A stretch of 64,000 bases of DNA from Balneolales bacterium (GCA_020832405.1 JAFIET010000006.1:20848-84847), one strand, 5' to 3'; positions 34,238 to 46,000 are shown, counted from the first letter of the stretch. The notes: generated by a model not told the origin, from the letters alone. Translations and numbers: made by a program.

Positions 34238-34804
34238 ATGAATGCTTACTTCCCGAAAATGATCACCCTTTGTGGTATGATGGGCTGCGGTAAATCAGCT
34301 CACGGGCGGCAGCTTGCAAAGCAGCTTGGCCGCCCTTTTCTGGACCTTGATCAGGAAATAGAGCGGGTTTTTGGCAAAGCTGTTCACGCAATATTTGCAC
34401 AGAACGGTGAAGCCGCTTTCCGCGCTGCTGAGCGGGAAATTCTCGCAAAGCTGCTGTTCGGAGAATCTGCCGTTATTGCGCTTGGAGGAGGCGCGCTTCA
34501 GGATGAAAGTAATGCCCGCTTTATACGCGAAAACAGCATTTTATGCTTTATTGATGCTCCGTTTGATAGTATTTTAGACAGGGTGCAGCGCAATACAAGA
34601 AGGCCGCTATTGCTTAATGAAAACGGAACACTCAAAACCGAAGAGGAAATACGTAACATACTGCTGTCACTCGATCAAAAACGACGGCCCTTATACGAAA
34701 CTGCACAGATTCATTTCAGGCCTCATCCTAACGCAAAGGTATGGGCTTCAGTAAAAAAGTTAATACAACAGATTGATGCACACAGCCGAAAAACAGAAAA
34801 TTAG
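34238..34804 (+). CDS. aroK: shikimate kinase
   Basis: A 188-residue kinase making shikimate 3-phosphate. Walker A GMMGCGKS is at 13-20, the shikimate-binding FLDLDQEIE contains Asp37, the AERE and ALGGGALQ blocks follow, and the lid region includes RNTRRPLL. All are standard for AroK. A strong GGAGG Shine-Dalgarno, unusual in this window, precedes the start at 34238; an internal ATG seven codons on is also possible. Its end overlaps aroB by 29 nt. Confidence 0.95.
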   Translation: MNAYFPKMITLCGMMGCGKSAHGRQLAKQLGRPFLDLDQEIERVFGKAVHAIFAQNGEAAFRAAEREILAKLLFGESAVIALGGGALQDESNARFIRENSILCFIDAPFDSILDRVQRNTRRPLLLNENGTLKTEEEIRNILLSLDQKRRPLYETAQIHFRPHPNAKVWASVKKLIQQIDAHSRKTEN

Positions 34805-35882
34805 CGTAAAAGAAGCCATTGATTATCAGGTTGTTACGGCTGATGAGCCGTGGGAAGAACTTGCGGAAATTATCCGCTCAATCAATACACAGCAGGCTGT
34901 ATTTTTTGTCGATGAAAATGTGTTCCGCCTCCAGGATGCATTCATCGCCCGGCTTGAAAGCCTGGTGAAGCGCCCGATACTGGCACGCGTGCCTGCCGGT
35001 GAACAAAGCAAAAGTGTGCAGAACTGGGCCTCCCTGGTTGATTTTTGTCTGGAACAGGGCATCGACCGGCAAACTCCGCTTGTGGCTGTGGGCGGTGGCG
35101 TTACGGGTGATCTTGCGGGTTTTGTGGCTGCTTCTGTGCTGCGCGGCCTCCCGCTCATTCACATCCCGACTACCATCCTTGCCATTGTTGACAGCTCCAT
35201 TGGGGGCAAAACCGGCGTTAATCATTCAGTTGGTAAAAACCTGGTCGGCGCTTTTTATCAGCCCCGGGCGGTCGTTTCTTTTCTCAAGGTGCTCGATACC
35301 CTGCCCGACAGCGAATTTATTAGCGGTTTTGCAGAAGTTCTGAAGTATGGCGCCATTGAAGATACCGGCATTCTTGCGCTCCTTAACGGGCGGAGTATTT
35401 TAAGCCTGCGTAAAGACCCTCAGCTTTTGAAAGAAATTGTACAGCGGTGTATTAAAGTGAAAGCAAGGGTCGTTAGTGAAGACACCAAAGAAGCAGGCCT
35501 GCGCATGATTCTTAACTACGGACATACCTTCGGCCATGCCCTCGAAAAAGTTGCGGGCTACGGCTGTATCTCACATGGTCAGGCTGTATTCGCCGGCATG
35601 GTAGCTGCCGGTGTTATGGCGCAAAAGTTAGGCGCACGTATCGACAACAGCTTAATTGATCAGCATGCAGCGGCTTTTGTTACACGAGGCTTTTTCGATC
35701 ACTTTTCCATTGAAGACCTCAATAAAGCCATGCAGTCTGATAAAAAAGTGAGCCGCGCCACAGTACGCTTTATTCTATTGCACGAATATGGCAGACCTTA
35801 TCTGCACCCTGTTAACGATGCTGAATTTATTACATCAGTTTGGGAAGAAAGCTTCCAAAAAATGAATCAGCTTTGCAGCTGA
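34776..35882 (+). CDS. aroB: 3-dehydroquinate synthase
   Basis: A 368-residue NAD- and metal-dependent enzyme for the second step of the shikimate pathway. The NAD-binding block GGGVTGDLAGFVAAS is clear, followed by PTTILAIVDSSIGGKTGVN and FAEVLKYGAI; the metal ligands are the Glu of the FAEVLKYG block and the two His in NYGHTFGHALE and ISHGQAV. I start it at the ATG 34776; the frame also allows TTG one codon before. It overlaps aroK by 29 nt, so the two are translationally coupled. Chorismate from this route feeds the men cluster at the left of the window. Confidence 0.96.
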   Translation: MHTAEKQKISVKEAIDYQVVTADEPWEELAEIIRSINTQQAVFFVDENVFRLQDAFIARLESLVKRPILARVPAGEQSKSVQNWASLVDFCLEQGIDRQTPLVAVGGGVTGDLAGFVAASVLRGLPLIHIPTTILAIVDSSIGGKTGVNHSVGKNLVGAFYQPRAVVSFLKVLDTLPDSEFISGFAEVLKYGAIEDTGILALLNGRSILSLRKDPQLLKEIVQRCIKVKARVVSEDTKEAGLRMILNYGHTFGHALEKVAGYGCISHGQAVFAGMVAAGVMAQKLGARIDNSLIDQHAAAFVTRGFFDHFSIEDLNKAMQSDKKVSRATVRFILLHEYGRPYLHPVNDAEFITSVWEESFQKMNQLCS

Positions 35883-35907
35883 ATGACCTCTAATTCTGTT
35901 TTTACAC

Positions 35908-38900
35908 GTGATTCTTAAATGGGTTTATACCATCTGGCGTTATTTCTGGACAGCTTTTTTTGCGCTGCTCATGATAGTGTCATTTGTTTTTGGGATGGTA
36001 TTGTTGCTGCTTCAGCTTTCGGCCGTTCAGCAATGGGTAGCTGACGGCATTACAGATCGTTTCAATGAGCGTTTTGAAGGAAATATCACCATCGGCTCTG
36101 TGCGGGGTACGTTACCCCTTGAACTCGAGCTCTCTGATGTAACCCTTACTTTGCCTCTGAACGATGCCTCGGGGGGCGATATCGGGGAAAACCTCGCGGA
36201 TACCCTTCTCAGCACAAGTCAGCTGTATATACGCCTTGATTTGCAACGAACCCTTTTTGACCGCCTTACCATATCTTCCATCCGGATTGAAAAACCGGAA
36301 ATCAGGCTTGCCTTCGAGCCTGATCAGCCACCGGGCCTTGCCCGGGCATTTCGGCTGAAAAACCCGGATCAGGCCGATTCAGTGCATACTGCCGTTAGTG
36401 GTCGCGCATCCCTCGCAGCAGATCTGCCCCGCATTTACTTACAGGATCTGACTCTTAACGGAGGCAGGATTAACCTCAGCGGCCTCAGCAACACGGGCAT
36501 AGATACGACTGTTGTAAATCTCCCTGACGCCTTTTCCGCTGAGGACTTACAGATCAGCTTAAACCTCGAGCTTTTTGAAGATCAGCGGTTGCTGGCCTTC
36601 CGTGAGCTGCGCTTCCGCTCCGATGCCCTTCCTTTTGAAGAACTGCTGTTCAGAGGGCAGCTGTACACCGATGAGCGTTTTCTCGAATTTAATCGCATCA
36701 CCCTGCAAACACCGCAGAGCCTGCTGCGTTTTAATCTTATTTTTGAGGGTGTAAATGCAGCCATGCCCGACCTCACTGAACAGCTCAAATCGGCCAGCTT
36801 TCAGTTCAGGGTTGATGAATCCCGTGTGCTTACAGATGAGTTCAGACCGCTGTTTCCGGCTCTGCCTGTGCTCGGCAAAGCACTGGAAGTTGGCTTGCAG
36901 GCTCGGGGAAGCCTTGGCGAAGCCGAACTCTCCCGGTTTAGCCTCCGTTTTGGCGACAGCAGCCTGCAGCTCTATGGTGAAGCCTCAGGGCTATCCGGCC
37001 CGTTCGCTTACGCGGCCGTTATCGACTACCTGAACGTAACTTCCGACGATCTTGACCTGCTGTTCGCTGAAGTCGGGCCATTCCGGCTTCGCGAGCTTGA
37101 ACTTTTTACACTCAGGGGAGAAGTTTCCGGAACCCTCTCTGAGCTTGATGCAGAGCTGCGGGCAGAATCAGCAGCCGGCGAACTCCTTCTAAGAAGTAGT
37201 GCCAACTGGGCCAGTCTGCCGGTCTATGACACGCAGCTCGAAGTCAGAAACCTGAGGTTCTCACGCCTGCCGAGTATGCAAATGGGCAATTCTGTTCTTA
37301 ATTTCGCCGTGAATGCCACAGGCAGCGGAAGTACCCTGGCCAACGGAAAAGGAAAGCTCGAAGCAGCCCTGACCAACAGCAGAATAACGGATCTTCAGCT
37401 GGATGACGTGCTGCTAAAGCTCGAACTCAAAGACGGTTTCCTCGAGCCGGACTTGCTGGTTCGTCAGCCGGAGGGAGGTGAACTCAGCCTGCGCGGCTGG
37501 CTCGACCTTATCAGCGAGCAGCCCCTGCTGAACCTCGAAGGAAGGCTCAGCGGCTTCAGGCCGGAGCTCACTCTGCTGGATGAGCAAATCCTACCCGGCC
37601 TGCTTAATTCGGATATCACCCTTGTAATTCAGGGCAGCGATGCCGATAGTTTTGTAGGGGAAGTTTATCTCAACCTGATCAGCTCTGTTTACGGGGATGA
37701 AAATATCGACGAGTTTGAGTTTTTTGTAACCCTTGAGGAAGACGCCGCCGCTGTATCAGCTGATCAGGGATCTCCCCACAGGCTGCTGAGGATTGGCGGT
37801 ACCATGCTTGAAGCCGAAATCAGGGGCAGGCTTATCCCTTCGGAGCTCCTTGCTGTAACCGAATACTGGTATCAGCAAATTGACCGCCTTATCACGGAGC
37901 GCTCGCTGTACCAGCTCAGCGATGCAGCTCCGGTTTCGGCACGGCAGCTCAGCCGCCATGCTGCCCAAATGCCGGCACAACAGCTCAATATAAAAATGCA
38001 GCTCGACGATCTGAGCCTGCTTCACGCACTATTTCCGGCTGTTCCACGAATCAATACCCTCTCCAACCTCGATGCAACCGTAACGGCCGATGGCTCATCT
38101 GTACAATTCAGATCTTCCTTTTTCTCTGATTTTATTGATGCCGAAGCCGTAACTGCCGACAGCGTTGTAAGCCGGCTCTCATTCAGTATAAGGCCGGATG
38201 CAGAAGCCGGCTTCTTCTCCGGCCTGCTACAGCTTGATGCCGCAAGCATCGGCACCCGCAACGGGCAACAGCTGCGCGATGCAAGCCTCATGCTCGATAT
38301 GTACGACGAAGCCTTCGTGCTTCAGCATCTCCGCCTTGTAACCGGCGACGATGTGATGCTCGGTGCAATGGCAAGTGCCGTATTCACCAACCGCGATGTA
38401 GATATCCGCCTCATGGATTTCTTTGTGGGTGATGAAGCCTACACCTGGAGTAACATCCGGCAGACACCAATCCGAATTTTTGACGGAGGTCAGATTTTTG
38501 TGGACCGCCTCGAGTTTGGAAATCAGGAAGAGCGCTTCATCATTGAAGGAACCTTCAGTGAAGACCCGGATGACGTAGTGTACTATAACATCAGCGGCCT
38601 GCAGCTTGAGCGCATTTCTGCCCTCATTAACAGGCGCGTGAGTTTCAGCGGTACGCTTGACGGCAGCTTTGAAACCCGGACCATAGGCTCAGACCCGGGT
38701 TTCAGGGGCGGCTTTCAGGTTGATAGGCTCCGCCTCAATGAGCGGCTTGTTGGCGATATTACTTTCAACAGCAGTTTCAACGCGCTGCTCGAACGCTTTG
38801 ATACCATCCTCACTGTTCAGGCACAACCCGATGACATTTCGGAGGAGGAGGCCGGCGGGCCGTTTTTTACAGATGACCTTGTAGTGAAAGATGTAGTTGT

Positions 38901-40707
38901 GGAGGGCTTCTTTAATACCCTTGCTTCGGCAAGGGAAACCGGCGTGTATGCATCTTTTGATGTGCGTCTCAATGAAATCGACCTTTGGGTTCTCCCGCTT
39001 ATTGTGAGTAATGTTTTTGAAGAAGTGGAAGGCCGCGCAAGAGGAAACGGCGTTTTTGAATGGGGAGAAGAGGGCATGTATTTTGATTCCCGCTTTGAAC
39101 TGATCGATATTGAACTTGTACCCGTATTTCTGATGACCCGCCTCGTGCTAAACGGAAACATCGATTTCAGCAGTGAACGCGGTGTTGAAATCAACAATGT
39201 AAGGGTGCGTGACACCCGCAACGGAAGAGGAACTTTGAGCGGCGTAGTTGACCTCAACAACTTCACCGGCCCAACGCTGTTCAACTTGCAGCTTCAGATG
39301 AATAACCTCACCTTTCTGAACAATCAGGCCGGCCCTGATGTGCCATTCTTCGGCCGCGGGCAGGGAACCGGTATTGTAAGGCTTTCCGGTTCTAACGATG
39401 ATCCGTTCATCAGTACACCGCAACCTATTGTGATGAGCGGTAACTCCATCATCTCCATCCCGATCAGCACCGATCAGTCGGTTGAAGGTGGTACACGGTT
39501 TATTCAGTTTGTGGATGAATTTGATTTCAGCCGGCTATTCCTCCCGCCGGATCCCGAAAACGGCGGAAACGGACAAAACGGGCGGGAAGTGAACCTCACC
39601 TTTATGGAAAAATTCGGCCTCGACCTTCAGTTTGTTGCAAACGATAATATGACGGTTCGTCTTATTTTTGACGAAGTGACCTCCGAAATCCTTTCCGCGC
39701 GCGGTACCGGGCGCATCCGCTTGGGGCTTCAGGATGAGGTTTTTCAGGTATTCGGAAGTTTCGATGTGGCAAGCGGCGACTATTTGTTTGTAGGCGGCGA
39801 TATTTTCAGCCGAAGGTTTACCCTGCGCGATGGCGGAACCATTACCTGGGACGGCGACCCCATCAACGCTATGATTGATGTTTCGGCCTCATACAGGGCG
39901 CGGCCCAACATCAACGTGCTGCGGCCCGGAACCACTATTGATGACGTACCCGTGCGCATCCCCGTTGACCTCGTGCTGGTGATTACCGGCACCCTCGACA
40001 GTATCGAAAACGATTTCTTTTTCGAATTTCCTACCGGGACAGACATCACCCAGATTGCCGCAATTCAGGCCGCGCTCGATAATGAAGATACCAAGTTGTT
40101 ACAGGCTACCAGCATTTTGCTCTCCGGCAATTTTGTGCCGCTCGACAGCGAACTGAACAGCGTGTTCGCCAATCAGTTCGGGGCACAGGGCCTGAGCATG
40201 TTGCTTTCCTCACAAATCAGCAGCCTGCTTAATTCTAACATCAGCAATCTTGATATTGACCTGAACCTAACCGGCTTCGATGAAGCCGACCTCGGCATTG
40301 CGCTGCGTCTGTTCGACGATCGCCTCACCGTGCGCCGCGAAGGAACCGTTACCGGCCCGGATTCACACTGGGGCGATTTCGACGTAACCTACCGCTTTAA
40401 CCGCTATTTTTCGATTGAAGCCTTTCTGCGCAGGGAGTCGCTGCTGCCTTCCGCCATCTCGGTGGGCCGCGACCAAAACGATGAAGTTTACGGTATTGGT
40501 CTGGAAGCGCGGGTACAGTTCAATACCTGGGGTGAATTACGCGACCGCATATGGGGTTCTGTAAGGAGGCTGTTCGGTTTGAGAGACGCCGATGAATCAG
40601 CCGCATCTGAAAACGACCCCGACAATCAGCCGCTTTCTTATTTTCCGGCCGCGGCTACTGAAGCAAGAACCGAAACAAGGCCCGCAAGCCGGCGGGTACA
40701 TCCCTGA
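35908..40707 (+). CDS. TamB-like translocation and assembly module protein
   Basis: A 1599-residue envelope protein of the AsmA/TamB class. It begins with a GTG start 26 nt after aroB, a hydrophobic anchor at about 7-36 (FFALLMIVSFVFGMVLLLLQL), then a conserved start QQWVADGITDRFNERFEGNITIGSVRG. A very long region of repeated amphipathic strands follows, as in the hydrophobic-groove tube of TamB/YhdP, and the C-terminus carries the DUF490 domain (for example FGSFDVASGDYLFVGGDIFSRRF, ITWDGDPINAMIDVSASYRA). TamB-type proteins carry phospholipids across the periplasm or help autotransporters. No BamA/TamA-type partner gene is adjacent. Confidence 0.9.
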   Translation: MILKWVYTIWRYFWTAFFALLMIVSFVFGMVLLLLQLSAVQQWVADGITDRFNERFEGNITIGSVRGTLPLELELSDVTLTLPLNDASGGDIGENLADTLLSTSQLYIRLDLQRTLFDRLTISSIRIEKPEIRLAFEPDQPPGLARAFRLKNPDQADSVHTAVSGRASLAADLPRIYLQDLTLNGGRINLSGLSNTGIDTTVVNLPDAFSAEDLQISLNLELFEDQRLLAFRELRFRSDALPFEELLFRGQLYTDERFLEFNRITLQTPQSLLRFNLIFEGVNAAMPDLTEQLKSASFQFRVDESRVLTDEFRPLFPALPVLGKALEVGLQARGSLGEAELSRFSLRFGDSSLQLYGEASGLSGPFAYAAVIDYLNVTSDDLDLLFAEVGPFRLRELELFTLRGEVSGTLSELDAELRAESAAGELLLRSSANWASLPVYDTQLEVRNLRFSRLPSMQMGNSVLNFAVNATGSGSTLANGKGKLEAALTNSRITDLQLDDVLLKLELKDGFLEPDLLVRQPEGGELSLRGWLDLISEQPLLNLEGRLSGFRPELTLLDEQILPGLLNSDITLVIQGSDADSFVGEVYLNLISSVYGDENIDEFEFFVTLEEDAAAVSADQGSPHRLLRIGGTMLEAEIRGRLIPSELLAVTEYWYQQIDRLITERSLYQLSDAAPVSARQLSRHAAQMPAQQLNIKMQLDDLSLLHALFPAVPRINTLSNLDATVTADGSSVQFRSSFFSDFIDAEAVTADSVVSRLSFSIRPDAEAGFFSGLLQLDAASIGTRNGQQLRDASLMLDMYDEAFVLQHLRLVTGDDVMLGAMASAVFTNRDVDIRLMDFFVGDEAYTWSNIRQTPIRIFDGGQIFVDRLEFGNQEERFIIEGTFSEDPDDVVYYNISGLQLERISALINRRVSFSGTLDGSFETRTIGSDPGFRGGFQVDRLRLNERLVGDITFNSSFNALLERFDTILTVQAQPDDISEEEAGGPFFTDDLVVKDVVVEGFFNTLASARETGVYASFDVRLNEIDLWVLPLIVSNVFEEVEGRARGNGVFEWGEEGMYFDSRFELIDIELVPVFLMTRLVLNGNIDFSSERGVEINNVRVRDTRNGRGTLSGVVDLNNFTGPTLFNLQLQMNNLTFLNNQAGPDVPFFGRGQGTGIVRLSGSNDDPFISTPQPIVMSGNSIISIPISTDQSVEGGTRFIQFVDEFDFSRLFLPPDPENGGNGQNGREVNLTFMEKFGLDLQFVANDNMTVRLIFDEVTSEILSARGTGRIRLGLQDEVFQVFGSFDVASGDYLFVGGDIFSRRFTLRDGGTITWDGDPINAMIDVSASYRARPNINVLRPGTTIDDVPVRIPVDLVLVITGTLDSIENDFFFEFPTGTDITQIAAIQAALDNEDTKLLQATSILLSGNFVPLDSELNSVFANQFGAQGLSMLLSSQISSLLNSNISNLDIDLNLTGFDEADLGIALRLFDDRLTVRREGTVTGPDSHWGDFDVTYRFNRYFSIEAFLRRESLLPSAISVGRDQNDEVYGIGLEARVQFNTWGELRDRIWGSVRRLFGLRDADESAASENDPDNQPLSYFPAAATEARTETRPASRRVHP

Positions 40708-40716
40708 GCCGGCACT

Positions 40717-40743
40717 GGTATCCCCGAAAAAAAGGGTGATACC
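40717..40743. other. hairpin between the tamB-like gene and rnr
   Basis: Arms GGTATCCCC and GGGTGATACC (one unpaired base) enclose an A-rich loop, about 10 nt after the tamB-like stop. There is no T-tract, so it is not a classical terminator; it could be an mRNA-stability stem. Confidence 0.35.
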
Positions 40744-40817
40744 CGCATCAAAATAAATCAATACTTTGTACCAGCTTACAGCCGGCTCTAATAATTAATG
40801 AATTTCAAACGAACACC

Positions 40818-42974
40818 ATGGGAAAAAAGAAAAAAGTAAAAGAACTTGAAGCCTTCATGCTTGGCTTCCTTCGCAAAAACACCGAATATGAGGTGCCGGA
40901 AGAGCTGCTGCTAAAAACAGCACAGCATACCGGCGGGCAGGTTAAAGCGCTAAAGCGCGCGCTCGACGGTCTGATAGACTCCGGAGCGGTTATCCGCAAT
41001 AACAAGGGAGAGCTCAGCCTGGCCAAAGGCGGCACAGTTGAGGCTGCAAGAGCTGAAGGGCAGGTCGGAAAAATTTCCATTAACCGGCACGGAACCGGCT
41101 TCGTAACACTTGAAGGCCATGATGAGGACATCCGCATACCCGGTAAAAAACTGAGCGTAGCCCTCGACCGTGATATTGTACGCATAAGGCTTCAGGGAAC
41201 CGACCGCATGGGGCGCACCGAAGGTAAAGTACTCGACATTGTGGAGCGCGGAAAGAAGTATTACGTAGGTACGCTCAAACGCGAAAACAAAAATGCCTGG
41301 CTTATTGAGCCGGATGAAAAGTCGGCCCACACCGAATTTTATGTGCAGCCCGGTAACATCAGTGGCGGTCAGTCAGGCGATAAAGTGATTTTTAAACTGC
41401 TCGATTGGGTGCACCCCCGTTCGCTGCCGGAAGCAATTGTGACCGAAGTACTTGGTGCCAAGGGAACCAACCGGGCTGAAGTGCTTTCCATACTCGCAGA
41501 AAATGACATGATAAGCAGCTTCACCCCTGAAGTTGAGGAATGGTGCGAACAAATTCCCCTTTTTCCGGGCGAAGAAGAAATTGCACGCCGCAGGGACATT
41601 CGCGACATGCTCGTATTTACCATAGACCCCGAAGACGCCAAAGATTTTGATGACGCCCTCAGCATTTCCGAACTCGAAAACGGAAACTATTATCTTGGGG
41701 TGCATATTGCCGATGTAAGCTACTACGTGCATCCTAAAACCATACTCGATGATGCCGCCCATGAGCGGGCAACGAGTGTGTACCTGGTTGACCGTGTGAT
41801 ACCGATGCTGCCCGAAAAGCTCAGCAACGGCGTTTGCAGCCTGCGACCTAACGAGGACAAGATGACCTACAGCTGTTTCATGGAGGTAAGCCCGGCAGGT
41901 GAGGTGCTTGGCTATAGCATTGAGGAAACCGTGATTCACTCCAAATACCGCCTCACATATGAGCAGGCACAGGAAATTATTGAAGGCAAGGCACATGCAG
42001 AGCTGAGTGAACCAATGGAGATGCTGGTAAAACTCACGGACCGCCTCACCGAAAAACGTTTCGAAGAAAACGCCATCGATTTTGAAACACCCGAGCCCCG
42101 TTTTGTGCTTGATGAAAAAGGAACGCCCGTTGATGTGATCATCAAAAAAAGCTTTAAAGCGCACCGCCTCATTGAAGAATGCATGCTGCTGGCTAACCGC
42201 TCGGTAGCCGAACACGTGGACGCCCTGCGGGCAAGGACCGGAAAAAAAATCACGCAGGATACTTTTCCGTTTTTCTACCGCATCCACCCGGAGCCCGATA
42301 CGGAGCGTCTTGAGCAGGTCGCTGAACATGTGCGCCCCGTTGGGATTAAGTTTGATGTGCGCAAAGGTCAGGTTGACGCCAAAACCATCAATAATGTGCT
42401 TAAGCAGGTAAAAGGAAAAAGCATAGAGTTTACCGTAAATGACCTGATGCTCAGGTCAATGGCTAAGGCGGAGTACTCACCCAAAAACATTGGTCATTTC
42501 GGGCTGGGATTTAGTCATTACGCGCATTTTACGAGTCCTATAAGAAGATATCCGGATGTGCTCGTGCACCGGTTGCTTAAGAGCTACTCAGCCGGACTTC
42601 CCTCATATAATTTCAAAAGCCTTCTCACCTATGGCGAGCATTGCAGCGAAAGGGAACGTGCAGCGGTTACGGCCGAGCGTGATTCTATTAAACTCAAGCA
42701 GGTTGAATACCTTTCTACCCGCATCGGGCAGGAGTTTGATGGCGTTGTGAGCGGTGTAACCGAACGCGGCGTGTACGTGCTTCTTAAAGATATTTACTGC
42801 GAAGGCATGGTAAGTATGTCGGAGCTAAGCGACGATTACTATGTTTTCGATAAGCGCCGGCATTGCCTCACCGGGCGCCGTAAAGGCAGAACTTACATGC
42901 TCGGAAATGAGTTGAAGGTTCGTGTCGTAAACACCAATCTGGAACTTCGTCAGATTGATTTTGAGCTGGCCTGA
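40818..42974 (+). CDS. rnr: ribonuclease R
   Basis: A 718-residue 3'-5' exoribonuclease able to degrade structured RNA. A winged-helix-like N-terminus (about 5-60), two cold-shock domains (about 75-240), the RNB catalytic domain (DPEDAKDFDDALSI at about 270-283 with the metal-binding aspartates) and a C-terminal S1 domain (VVSGVTERGVYVLLKD, near 640) are in the order of the family. It is close in length to Bacteroidota homologues and lacks the long Lys-rich tail of E. coli RNase R. It stands in its own transcript 110 nt after the tamB-like gene. Confidence 0.96.
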   Translation: MGKKKKVKELEAFMLGFLRKNTEYEVPEELLLKTAQHTGGQVKALKRALDGLIDSGAVIRNNKGELSLAKGGTVEAARAEGQVGKISINRHGTGFVTLEGHDEDIRIPGKKLSVALDRDIVRIRLQGTDRMGRTEGKVLDIVERGKKYYVGTLKRENKNAWLIEPDEKSAHTEFYVQPGNISGGQSGDKVIFKLLDWVHPRSLPEAIVTEVLGAKGTNRAEVLSILAENDMISSFTPEVEEWCEQIPLFPGEEEIARRRDIRDMLVFTIDPEDAKDFDDALSISELENGNYYLGVHIADVSYYVHPKTILDDAAHERATSVYLVDRVIPMLPEKLSNGVCSLRPNEDKMTYSCFMEVSPAGEVLGYSIEETVIHSKYRLTYEQAQEIIEGKAHAELSEPMEMLVKLTDRLTEKRFEENAIDFETPEPRFVLDEKGTPVDVIIKKSFKAHRLIEECMLLANRSVAEHVDALRARTGKKITQDTFPFFYRIHPEPDTERLEQVAEHVRPVGIKFDVRKGQVDAKTINNVLKQVKGKSIEFTVNDLMLRSMAKAEYSPKNIGHFGLGFSHYAHFTSPIRRYPDVLVHRLLKSYSAGLPSYNFKSLLTYGEHCSERERAAVTAERDSIKLKQVEYLSTRIGQEFDGVVSGVTERGVYVLLKDIYCEGMVSMSELSDDYYVFDKRRHCLTGRRKGRTYMLGNELKVRVVNTNLELRQIDFELA

Positions 42975-43058
42975 TTTTTTTCAGGCGGAGCACGGCAGCG
43001 ATCAAAAATCCGTTACCTTACTCTTCTGTGTACAGACTAACAAGACCCCTAATCAACC

Positions 43059-46000
43059 ATGCACACTGCGATTCTAAGATTCTTTCCGGCATTACTGCTA
43101 CTGTTGTTTTCGGCGGAAGCGCTTCAGGCTCAGGCCTTTAACTTCGGCAAAAACCGGGTACAGTACGAAACATTCGATTGGCGTATCATTCAATCCGACC
43201 ATTTCGATATCTACTACTACGACTCCCGGAATTATCTGCTGGCGGAATTTACCGCACACAGCCTGGAGGCTGCCTATCAGCAGCTTGCAGTGGATTTTAA
43301 CCATCAGATTAATGAGCGCATTCGCGTAATTATTTACGACTCGCATGCTTCGTTTTCACAAACCAACGTAGTACAGCTGCCGGTTAACGCACAGGGGATT
43401 GGCGGGGTTACGGATTTGTTCAAGAACCGCATTACCATGCCTTTTATGGCCGATTACGGGCAGTACCGCAGGGTTTTGCAGCACGAGCTGGTGCATGCCA
43501 TGGTGAACGACATGTTCTATGGCGGTAACATCAACGCACTGCTTGCTGAAGGCCGCCGGATTTTCCCGCTTTGGGCGGAAGAAGGTCTTGCTGAGTATGT
43601 ATCACAGGGCTGGGATACCGAAACGGATATGTTTCTGCGGGATGCGACCATCAATAATTATTTGCCGCCAATCCAGTTTTTGGGTGGTTTTTTTGCTTAT
43701 CGCGGCGGACAAGGCGTGTGGGATTTTATTGTACAGGAATATGGCCGCGAAAAAATTGCAGAGATTTTCGACCGGATGAAGCTCAACCGGAACTTCGAAC
43801 TCAGTATGCGGCAATCCACAGGTCTTACCATCGATGAACTCAGCGAGCGCTGGAAAGACTGGCTGCAGCGCAAATACTTCCCCGAAGTAACCGACCGTGA
43901 AAACCTGCGCAACATCGGAACCAACATCACCCGCAGCGAATTCCGCGGAAGCTACAATACAAGCCCGGCGCTCTCGCCTCAGGGCGACCGCATCGCGATG
44001 ATCACCAACAGACGCGGTTTTTTTGATGTTGTTGTGATCGATGCCAACACCGGCCGCCTCATCAAAACGCTAATTCGCGGTGAAGATAATGTGAACTTCG
44101 AGGAGCTCAACATCCTTCAGCCCAACCTCTCCTGGTCGCCTGACGGGCGTCAGATTGCGCTTTCAACAACCTCCCGCGGCCGAAATGATATTGCCATCGT
44201 GGATTATGAATCCGGCCGGCTGCAAAAAATCGAATTTCCGAACCTTAATTCTATCCGATCAGTGGCATGGTCGCCTGACGGGAGTAAAATTGCCTTTCAG
44301 GGAACCGAAGGCTCTTTTATCAACATCTATGTGTATGAGCTCGAAACCGGTGACTTTATAAATGTTACCAATGATATTTTCAGTGACAGTGATCCGGCCT
44401 GGAGCAATGATTCACAGGCGGTTCTTTTTTCATCTGACCGCGGCCCGCGTATAGAGTTAGGGGTGCATCGGGAAAGCTACTTTATGCTCGCTAATCCAAA
44501 TCTGCATCAAACCGATATTTACATGGTTAGGCTGGGAGACGATCGTGCGACCCGCCTCACCAATACCCCTGACTGGAACGAAACGAGCCCGCAAATGACC
44601 CGCGATGGCCGCATTCTGTATGTTTCAGATCAGAACGGCATCAACAACATTTACACGATGAATCTGCAGACGCGTGTATCGAGGCCGCTTACAGATCTCA
44701 TAACCGGGGTAATGCAGATGTCCGTAACTCCGGATGGCACCAAGGCAGCTGTAAATTCAATAAATCAGGGGTTTCTTGATATTTTTGTAATCAACAACCC
44801 CTTAGAGCGGGTGAAACCAGGAAACCTGCGGCCCAATCAGTGGGCACAGCGGCGCGCACGGGAGCGGGAAGAACAGCGGGTACCGGCAGTTGGGTTTTCG
44901 CGAAATATTTTTGTGAGTGAGTTTCGGGAAGATGGTTTTACAGCCGATCTGCCTCAGGAAGATGTTGAGGTTATTGTAACGAGTCCGGATGAACAGGATG
45001 AACCCCGGCGCCGCGATATCATTGATTTCCGCAATTATCAGTTCTCTGACGATCTCGAGGATGAGTTTGAAGATACCAGCAGGGAGGTGCTTTTCAGCCC
45101 GACAGACAACCGCACAGATGACGGGCTGTTCATACCCAAGCGATACCGCCTTGAGTTTTCACCTGATTTTGCGCAGGGGAGTGCCGGTGGTACAATAGGC
45201 TCACAGTTCGGAGCTTTCTCCTTCATTCAAGCCTCTGTGAGCGACGTACTTGGCGATCACCGGCTCACGTTTGCCGGAAACCTTGTTTTTGATCTTCGCA
45301 ATGCGAGTTATTTTGTACAGTATGCCTATCTCAGGAACCGTACCAATTACTTCACAAGCTTTGTACATAACGGTTTTGCCTTCCAGACCTTTGGCGGGCA
45401 GCTGGTGCGCTACCGGATTTATTCCGGCGACTTTGGGATTTCGTATCCCCTCAACCGTTTTGAGCGGCTCGAATTTTCACAAGCTTTTATTGGCCTTTCC
45501 CGTGATCTGAGCAGCATTCAGATTGGCACACAGTCGAGCCTTGAGCGCGATTTCATCATTTATCCGCAGGTTCGCTACGTGCGTGATGTGACCATTCCGG
45601 GGTTTCTGTCGCCGCAAAAGGGGCACAGGCTTGCTGTTGAGTTTTCGGGAGGTGTTCCGGTTTCAGATGCGTTTCTGGGATTTGCGTCCCTCACCGGTGA
45701 TGCCCGTCAGTATTTCAGTCTCGGCAACCGGTACAGCTTTGCGCTGCGTGCATCCGGCGGGATGTCATTCGGGCCTGATCCGCAGAACTTCCTTTTGGGC
45801 GGCGTCTCGAACTGGATCAATTTCCGTCAGGATCAGCGCCTGACGGCCGAAAATCTGGCGAATGTTTTCTTCACACTTCCGGCTCTGCCGATGCGCGGCT
45901 GGAACCTGAATGCCGGTATCGGTGACAAATTCGCTCTTGGTAATGCGGAGTTCCGCTTTCCGCTCGTAGCAGCTCTTGTACCGGGGCCGCTGCCGCTATT

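Noticed and set aside
41373..42329. Minus-strand 318-residue frame opposite rnr
   Set aside because: Antisense shadow; RNase R is complete on the plus strand.
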